Of a stretch of 64,000 bases of DNA, positions 57,501-64,000 are shown piece after piece (position 1 is the stretch's first letter; each line of letters starts with the position of its first letter). Both the position numbers and the translations under genes were made by a program. The stretch comes from Forficula auricularia (taxonomy: Eukaryota; Arthropoda; Insecta; Dermaptera; Forficulidae). The notes beneath the pieces are model-generated. The model was given only the letters and a program-made list of their open reading frames with translations. It was not told the DNA's origin and made no database searches. The stretch lies in contig JALMQS010000903.1 of NCBI GenBank assembly GCA_024734495.1, positions 186,001 to 250,000 of the forward strand, written 5' to 3'.

Positions 57501-58588
57501 AGTGTCATGGAAAATGTTAGATATCTATAAATCTAAGAGTTTTATCAAAAAAATAGTAGTCCAAGTAAACGTTCAAGTCAACAAAATTTCCTAAATAATG
57601 TGTGAAAATAATATCCGAATTTATATATTTCTAACTTGAAATAATGAAGTTAAATAAACTTATAATTTTCTCATTAATATTTACAAAATACATTAAACAT
57701 CCGAACATACGATTAATTAATGGCAAGCACCTAAAACATACGTGCTAACTGATCGGGCGCTCTGGACTGGGAAGATTGAATATATAACATCTCAGATTTC
57801 AAATTCATTTGGTGACCCATCCAAGTGTCAGGCGGGCTAAACGCAATAATGACTTTGGATTATAGATAAATGGATCATATCTTTTTCTATTCTCTCTTGG
57901 TCCAGGCTTAAGACTCAGCAGACTTCAATAGCCTCAACCACAGTAGTAATTAATTTTAGAATTCCGCGGAGTAAACTCGCGAGCAAATCCACTCAACGGA
58001 ATTTTTAACAAATTATAAGTAAATTTGTTTTTCTAGTATATTTATACAAATATAGAAAATTATCAAATTAATTAAATTAATCTTAAGAAATTCAAAGAGA
58101 AATTCAAAAGATGTTTTTATAAAGCGAAATTTAGAGAATACTTAGCGAGACTACCGTTTTATAAGAACCATTGAGATCCAGCTGATTCTCCATCCTGAAC
58201 CAAGAGAGCGAAAAAGATATCTTTTTCACATTATAATTCTTTAAAAAAATCTAAATTTTGTTATTCTTATTTTTCGATTTTTACAAAATTAAACGACTTA
58301 AGACACGCATGCCCATATGAGTTTCTCATCTGCAATACTGGATAGAGCAGCCTGTCATACAAACAACACCTGATCTCTTTTAAATATTTGGAGCCTTATA
58401 TCGATTATGGATCCCATATTTTAAAAAAATGATACAATATAATTCTCCTCCTCACACGACGATACCACTTATTTAAATAAATCTATTTCCACACAAAAAA
58501 TATCACAATGCTGTAGATTATAGAAATAGGAAATACTCCCAGATTCATATCGAGAGCCTCATTTCTGTAGCTGTGTCAGGACGAAAAT
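57501..58588. other. No gene recognised; one weak inverted pair
   Basis: TATCTTTTTCTATTCTCTCTTGG (57880-57902) pairs imperfectly with CCAAGAGAGCGAAAAAGATA (58199-58218), so a decayed foldback may lie here. Otherwise this is AT-rich sequence without motifs. Confidence 0.45.
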
Positions 58589-58760
58589 GAGGCGAAACTT
58601 TTAAGAGACGATGTATTTTCGGGAGTTTACAAGTATACATTTGAAGTGTGGTTTTTTAAGAGGAATAAAATTTTTGGACCGAGACGGCGCCCGCCAGGGC
58701 ACCAGCACGGAGGGTCTGAGCTTCGGGGGAGTGCCGAAGGCACGCACGAAAATCTCGTTA
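58589..58760 (+). repeat. Dispersed repeat with Helitron-like 3' hairpin end, copy 2
   Basis: Partner of 1646-1816, in the same orientation. The overlapping open frames on both strands are a by-product of its GC-rich part. Confidence 0.55.
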
Positions 58761-58763
58761 TTA

Positions 58764-59026
58764 TACAAGGTGGTCCCGAATTCATGGTACAAACTTTAAT
58801 GGTAGGTACAGGACATTGTAACAATGAGTTATTGTATAGGAATGTATAGTGTAATAAGTATATGTAATATGTATATGTATGTATAGTGTATAATGTATAG
58901 CCGTTATTTCCCCTGTTTACGCCTCACCGCGTCACTTGCGACTATACATTCCTATACAATAACTCATTGTTACAATGTCCTGTACCTACCATTAACGTTT
59001 GTACCATGAATTCGGACCACCCTGTA
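58764..59026. mobile_element. Tc1/mariner-type MITE with TA target duplication
   Basis: A 259-bp element (58766-59024) has inverted arms of about 70 bp, ends CAAGGTGGTCC and CAGGGTGGTCC read inward, and a TA on each side. The centre holds TGTATAG/TATG-rich sequence. No transposase is present. Confidence 0.82.
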
Positions 59027-59688
59027 TATTTAGACAAATTGATTTTTAAACTTAAAGTTTTAATTTTTCTTTTTTTAAAGCAATTTGAACCACGAAAGTT
59101 TAATAATATGATCAATAATTTCTTTATGTTAATTCTACATTTAGAAAATTATTTTATTATTTTTTTGATTTTATTGAAAAGGAAAAATAAATTCTTTGAT
59201 ATATATTAATGAGAAAAATAATTTTTAAGAAAAAAATAAAAACCGACTTCAAAAAATTAAATGCAACATATAAAATACACTAAAAAGTATAAAATAATTA
59301 TTATCTTATTTAGTTACAACTAAACGACGAAATATCAACATGAAATTACTTTTTGAAGTCGGTGCCAAACAAACTATACCTATAAGCGAGCGTACCCGCC
59401 AAACGTACTAAGTGAGATCCGTCGAGTGCGATTCATAAAAGGTATATGTTTGGCACCGACTTCAAAAAGTAATTTCATGTTAATATTTCGTCGTTTAATT
59501 GTAACTAAATAAGATAATAATTATTTTATACCTTTTAGTGTATTTTATTTGTTGCATTTAATTTTTTGAAGTCGGTTTTTATTTTTTCTTAAAATTATTT
59601 TTATTTTTCTCTTTAGTGATGTCATTAATAGTGATCATATCATCAGAACTTGACCAAATTAATATTGACACCATTCCTAAGACACCCC

Positions 59689-60490
59689 TGTAGAGATTAA
59701 GTTAGCCGTGTTTATTGTTGTTATTCTTGTTTCCCTTTTTTCCACATTTAACCTTTTGTACATCCCAAATTTCAAGTTCCTCACTGCCAATTTTTGTCAA
59801 TATCCCCTGTTGATGTTTCACTAATTCTGATGCCTTCGATCTTTTAATCACTGTATCAAGGTCTACTCCACTATCTGTCTGTAAACACTCTGATAGCTTT
59901 TTATCCCTCATTCCTACGATAATTCTATCCCTTATTAATTCTTCCTTTAAAGTCCCGTAATTACAGTTTTTTGCTAATGTAAATAAAGAAGTAATAAATT
60001 CATTGATGGGCTCACCTTCTCTTTGTATTCTCGAATTAAATTTGACTCGCTCGAATACTATATTTTTTTTGATATAAAATATTCTTCAAATTTTTCGATT
60101 ACCACGGCGTACTTTTTATTCTCTTCCAACTGGAATGTCCTCATGATCTCTTCCGCCTTTCCGCCCATCTCGTATAGTAAATAATCAATTTGAAGGTCTT
60201 CTGTGTTTTTTTCTAAGCCAGAAATTCTTCTGAATCGCTCGAACCTGGTTACCCATTCTTCCCATTCTTCGGGTCTAAAAGAGAATGACCCAGGAGATCT
60301 AATTTGAAAATGTTCCATTGTATAGATTCTTAGCTTCGATGCAAATTTTTCACTTCTGACACCATGTAAAAGCTCATAAAAAATACTCAAATAGCTTTAA
60401 TAAGCATGTTTATTCAAACTAAAAATCACAACAATACCATTAAATAATAAAAACAAAACAACAATAAACACGGCTAAATTAATCTCTACA
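59689..60490 (-). mobile_element. 802-bp element with gag fragment, 34-bp terminal inverted repeats and 5-bp target duplication
   Basis: The ends read TGTAGAGATTAA-TTAGCC inward from both sides and match in about 33 of 34 positions. The duplication ACCCC flanks it (59684-59688 and 60491-60495), and the intact opposite palindrome arm shows the empty site with a single copy. On the minus strand the first 125 bp run from TG to CA (60490-60366) followed by TGGTGTCAGAAG, which resembles a long terminal repeat followed by a primer-binding site. The element therefore looks LTR-retrotransposon-like at one end and TIR-like as a whole. Confidence 0.8.
59702..60390 (-). pseudogene. Gypsy-type retrotransposon gag fragment
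   Basis: The first frame (60390-60058) contains SFSFRPEEWEEWVTRFERFR, then LQIDYLLYEMGGKAEEIMRT and VVIEKFEEYF, the pattern of the retrotransposon gag capsid domain. A frameshift at an A8 run near 60062 leads into the second frame: FERVKFNSRIQREGEPINEF, NCNYGTLKEELIRDRIIVGM and AS-ELVKHQQ, the second half of the same domain, to a stop at 59702. The last residues (NKNNNN) are encoded by the terminal inverted repeat, so the protein was fused to the element end. No zinc knuckle, protease or polymerase remains. It packaged element RNA in the parent; here it is defective unless the A8 shift is a sequencing error. Confidence 0.82.
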
Positions 60491-61470
60491 ACCCCCTTTC
60501 GGATAAAAAAAGAACCATCGAAATCAGTTCATAAACAAAGAGGTTAGGTCTAAACAAACCTAATAAAAAAGGTCTAATACCTATGAAAAAAAAAACGAAA
60601 AAAAAATGGGACCAATCGGAAGCTAGACTGGACCCAATGCAAAAAATTTTCAAAATCGGTTGGAAATTGGCGGAGATATGAGGTAACATAGGCACAAAAA
60701 AAAAAAAAAAATTCAGTCGAATAGAGAACCTCCTCCTTTTTAACCGACTTCAAAAAAAGGAGGAGGTTCTCTATTCGACTGAATTTTTTTTTTTTTTTTT
60801 GTGCCTATGTTACCTCATATCTCCGCCAATTGTCAACCGATTTTGAAAAATTTTTTGCATTGGGTCCAGTCTAGCTTCCGATTGGTCCCATTTTTTTTCG
60901 ATTTTTTTCCATAGGTATTAGACCTTTTTTATTAGGTTTGTTTAGACCTAACCTCTTTGTTTATGAACCGATTTCGATGGTTCTTTTTTTATCCGAAAGG
61001 GGGTGTATTAGGGATGGTGTCGTATTAATTTGGTCAAGTTCTGATGATATGATCACTATTAATAACATCACTAAAAAGAGAAAAATAAAAATAATTTTTA
61101 AGAAAAAAATAAAAACCGACTTCAAAAAATTAAATGCAACAAATAAAATCAACTAAAAGGTATAAAATAATTATTATCTTATTTAGTTACAACTAAACGA
61201 CGAAATATTAACATGAAATTACTTTTTGAAGTTGGTGCCAAATATATACCTTTTATGAACCACACTCGACGGATCTTACTTAGTACGTTTGGCGGGTACG
61301 CTCGCTTATAGGTATAGTTTGTTTGGCACCGACTTCAAAAAGTAATTTCATGTTAATATTTCGTCGTTTAGTTGTAACTAAATAAGATAATAATTATTTT
61401 ATACCTTTTAGTGTATTTTATTTGTTGCATTTAATTTTTTGAAGTCGGTTTTTATTTTTTCTTATTGAAG

Positions 61471-62074
61471 TCGGTTAAAAATTATAATTCAGTTGGTTTG
61501 AAATAAGCGGCCCTTATGTGTGGCCACGCCCACTTTCACCCGATTGGCCATCCAGCTGGGTGCTTCCTGACTTGGAACGACAAGTCTTGGAACAAAACAA
61601 AAATCAATTCACTTGACACCTATATCCTAGTTAATCAATCTTATCATTAGAATATCCTTCAATACATATATATATATATATTAAATCAAGAAATTTTTCA
61701 AATATCTATGCTTGGGCAAGTATCTACCTTTTAATATCTTTTCCATTAGCCAATCAGTGACTCATTTAAGTAAGGTATTTAGGATGACGTCATGTCAATT
61801 TGGGATCCTCCCATATTAGTGTACTAGCTAGCTACCTTGATAAGAAATTTTCAATTTCTATAGGTAATTTAATTACACCAATTTCATATTTACATATCTG
61901 TTTTTCTCTATATAATTTATTTATTAATCTACCGATTCTATTTTGATCATCTAGTAAAATAACTCCTATCCTACTGGTTATTATTATTTATTATTCATAA
62001 TGACATTTGTATTTTAATGTTCATCTAATAATGATTATAATATATATTGACGAATGTTCTATTTATTTTTTCAG
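61471..62074 (+). promoter_or_regulatory. Region upstream of alpha-catenin coding exon; CCAAT and CRE-like sites
   Basis: 61492-61585 is a dispersed repeat (partner 56262-56350). At 61748 CCAATCAG and at about 61783 GATGACGTCATG (CRE palindrome) follow each other within 45 bp. This could be the promoter or a 5' untranslated exon region of the gene downstream, but the same pairing at 20255-20312 without a gene makes it uncertain. The rest is AT-rich, ending in an acceptor at 62074. Confidence 0.35.
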
Positions 62075-62218
62075 TATTCAATATAAATATTTCTCTATCT
62101 ACTAATGGATTTAAAAATGGCAGATCATTTCGGTTCTTTGTCTTTGAAATGGGATCCAAAGAATTTGGAAATTCGAACAATGTCTGTAGAAAAGACGCTC
62201 GAACCACTCGTTCTTCAG
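62075..62218 (+). CDS. alpha-Cat: Alpha-catenin, first coding exon (partial gene)
   Basis: The exon lies between an acceptor (ATTTATTTTTTCAG, ending 62074) and a donor (CTTCAG|GTATAT at 62218/62219). Translation can start at 62105 (MDLKMADHFG) or, in frame, at 62117 (MADHFG). It continues SLSLKWDPKNLEIRTMSVEK and ends TLEPLVLQ, phase 0. The stretch from KWDPKNLEIRT to EPLVLQ is the diagnostic N-terminus of insect alpha-catenins, where the next exon should begin VTTLVN. Alpha-catenin links beta-catenin/cadherin to F-actin at adherens junctions; this exon lies at the start of the N-terminal vinculin-homology domain that binds beta-catenin. The gene runs rightward out of the window. The preceding acceptor implies at least one upstream untranslated exon. 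38 of about 900 codons are visible. Confidence 0.93.
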
Positions 62219-62242
62219 GTATATTCTACTCTTATATTATTA

Positions 62243-63956
62243 TTAGTACCTGGAGGCACCGAGCGATGCTCGGTAACTTCTTCCTTCAGTTTTTTTTTTT
62301 TTTTTTTTTTTTATAAAGATACTGATACAAGAAGAAGTTGCACCAAGAAGGTACAACCTCTGTAGTCCGTGGTGGACCCTTGTAACGTGAAGATAAGGGG
62401 AGATTTAGTGATTGGGTAGAAGTCGAAGGTATCTGTGGATGCTGGTCTTGAAAGATTGAAGGTCATAAGTTGCTGGAAAGACGGTCGGGGGAAGAGAGTT
62501 CCAGTCTCTAGATGTCATAGGGATAAATGAATTGGCGAATGCGTTTGTTCGATTAGTATCAGTTTAAGCGCGTAGGGGTGTTGAGTTTTAGAAAATCGTG
62601 TATTTCGCGCAAATGAAGCCCTTGGTGGGATTATCGATTTAATTTCGTCAGAACAAAAGCCATGGTAGTATCTATAAAAAAGGGAAAGGGCGGAGACAGA
62701 TCTACGATGGGCCAGGGAGTCGAGAGTGTCAGTTAATGTAGGAGTTCAGTTAAAACCTTTATTTTAATATTATTTTTAATTTAAAATTCTGATAAAAAGG
62801 TCGATTTTTATTTGAGAACCGTTTTCAAATTAAATAAGCTGACGTGTTCTGATATGGCCATCCACTTGACTTTACCATAACTCAAACGACCTAGATTTTT
62901 AATTTTTAACCCCCCTCGACCCCCTTTAATTTTGGGTCGATATGCACCAAAATCTAATCAGCTCTTAATCTCAATGGACCAAAACTACATGTGAAATTTG
63001 TTGGTTTCTATATTCACACTAGTTTTTGAGCTAGCTCGTCCACAAAAATTTGGTAACGCACAGACTAACTAACAGACATTTTGACACAACAATTATTATC
63101 TACGAAAAATATAATTTTTTCGATGTTCACTTATTAGAGCTTTTTTGTAGACCTAAATGCCATGGTTTCGCTCAATTTTTTTCAATCGAAATAGTTTCAG
63201 CCGTTTTTTAGATATTTTGAAAAAAAGAAGGAAAAAATCCACTTTTTTCATGCACGATTACAATACTTGACCATACCCTGTATGGTAAAGTAAAAAAATA
63301 CAAATATATATAGTATTCGCCCACTGTTACCCTACCCCGCTTGAACCCACCCCCGAAACTCTCATCCCCACCACTACCCCCCACCTCCTGCATCTGTTTT
63401 GATTCAACCATATGATTCATTTTTATTCATCCAATTGTTAATAAATAAAACCTATCAAAATGTGTTGTTTTTTTCAGAAAATTGAGACCTGCTTATGCGA
63501 AATATATTTTTAAATAAATTCTTGATTATTTTTTATTCTATTAAATAAATAAAGTTCTTTATAAAAACAATTATAAAACGTTTATTAATATTTCTAACGT
63601 TTAGGTTGAACAAAATATGATAAAATCCACAATCACAATACTTCTTCAAGGCCTTTTAGAACAATGAATAAAAGCAACCCATTGTCTGCCTGGGAACAAA
63701 AGGAAAAGGGAAACCTTTTTTAAAACCCTAAGAATGGGATTTGTCTACCTGAGAATAATTAATTTGATTACGAAAAAACCCATCAAAAACAATTTTGTCG
63801 AAGGTGAGACCGTGACAGATCGAATTGTCACCCCAAAACGCCCTTAACCCGTGAATTTCATCAAAATCGGTAGAGTCGTTTTCAAAATAGAACCAAGATA
63901 CAAATATATAAACAAATAAATAAATATACAATTTTTGCTCGTTTAATAAGAGTAGA
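62243..63956 (-). mobile_element. Non-autonomous Helitron, family B, long form, in alpha-catenin intron
   Basis: On the minus strand it starts TCTACTCTTATTAAACGAGC (63956) and ends with hairpin CCGAGCATCGCTCGG and GGTACTAA (62243), between A and T, as expected for Helitrons. It aligns with 24073-24885 but contains a further segment of about 420 bp (62860-63300, shared with 21290-21640) and a nested non-LTR fragment. It begins 24 bp after the splice donor of the alpha-catenin exon and fills the visible intron. No Rep/helicase gene is present. Confidence 0.85.
62290..62744 (-). mobile_element. Non-LTR retrotransposon 3' fragment, family N, third copy, nested in the Helitron
   Basis: A poly-A tail (T run from 62290) and the reverse transcriptase C-terminal tail on the minus strand (LDSLAHRRSVSALSLFYRYY, CSDEIKSIIPPRAS) match 56795-57376. 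It is flanked by TTCAG on both sides (62285-62289, 62745-62749), and the uninterrupted Helitron sequence at about 24836 shows one copy at this point, so this is the target duplication. Confidence 0.85.
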
Positions 63957-64000
63957 TAGATAGATATTGGTATATATAGAATCGGTTTCTCGAAAATTGC
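63957..64000 (+). other. Alpha-catenin intron sequence at window edge
   Basis: 44 bp of non-repetitive sequence follow the Helitron. The next exon is outside the window. Confidence 0.6.

Larger units (their letters stand above)
59213..61470. repeat. Hierarchical palindrome of about 1.45 kb, interrupted in its left arm
   Basis: The centre is near 60744. The inner arms, 60496-60740 and 60748-60995, mirror each other (GGAGGAGGTTCTC, GTGCCTATGTTACCTCATAT). The outer arms, 59213-59683 and 61000-61470, mirror each other and each is itself a foldback of about 400 bp: ACCGACTTCAAAAAA arms around a unique core containing CGAGCGTACCCGCC, which lies in opposite orientation in the two arms. Small differences between arms argue against a pure assembly artefact. 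The left arm is broken by the insertion at 59689-60490; removing it restores the symmetry. Confidence 0.85.

Noticed and set aside
57800..57850. 5S rRNA-like words (GGTGACCCATCCAAGTG, then AGGCGGGCTAAACGC)
   Set aside because: The words resemble part of a 5S gene, but the flanking helices are absent on both sides and the similarity is too short.

Overview
The window reads as nuclear DNA of an arthropod, most likely an insect. It is AT-rich, has no operons or Shine-Dalgarno-led genes, and is packed with insect-type mobile elements: Jockey/CR1-like non-LTR retrotransposons, Penelope-like elements, Helitrons, mariner, hAT, foldback elements and a tRNA-derived SINE. The only clearly recognisable conserved host gene is at the far right: the first coding exon of alpha-catenin (62075-62218, + strand), whose peptide closely resembles the N-terminus of insect alpha-catenins. 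A second possible host gene is a C2H2 zinc-finger gene (14971-15719, - strand) with one readable 69-bp intron. I cannot name the insect order.

Layout. 1-25 kb is a mosaic of nested transposon remains: Penelope-like palindromes with hammerhead-like cores (0-2, 10, 14 kb), two hAT deletion derivatives with exact 8-bp target duplications (3.3-3.9 and 11.4-11.8 kb), a PIF/Harbinger-like MITE (4.9 kb), a mariner carrying a nested foldback (5.8-7.3 kb), Helitrons (8.7-9.8, 18.5-19.5, 20.4-21.6, 24.1-24.9 kb), a Jockey reverse-transcriptase fragment (12-13 kb), and a CR1-like fragment split by a SINE with a 9-bp target duplication (22.4-23.9 kb). 26-51.9 kb is one uninterrupted satellite of about 84 head-to-tail monomers of about 312 bp, with a homogenised block at 40.6-44.8 kb and a four-monomer higher-order repeat of about 1.2 kb at 46.9-51.9 kb. 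52-62 kb is again transposon mosaic: two Penelope-like GIY-YIG endonuclease fragments, a foldback split by a non-LTR fragment, a Tc1/mariner-type MITE, and a hierarchical palindrome of about 1.45 kb interrupted by an 802-bp element that carries a retrotransposon gag fragment between terminal inverted repeats. 62-64 kb holds the alpha-catenin exon and the start of its intron, which is filled by a Helitron inserted 24 bp downstream of the splice donor.

Most notable observation. On the minus strand each satellite monomer spells a complete set of splice signals: a donor (AAG|GTAATA), a TACTAAT branch-site-like motif about 24 nt before an acceptor, a pyrimidine tract, and an acceptor fused directly to a second donor (CAG|GTAAGT). 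The fused site has the form of a recursive-splicing (ratchet) site with a zero-length exon. If the minus strand were transcribed, the array could in principle be removed stepwise, monomer by monomer. This is inference from motifs; no transcript evidence is available here.
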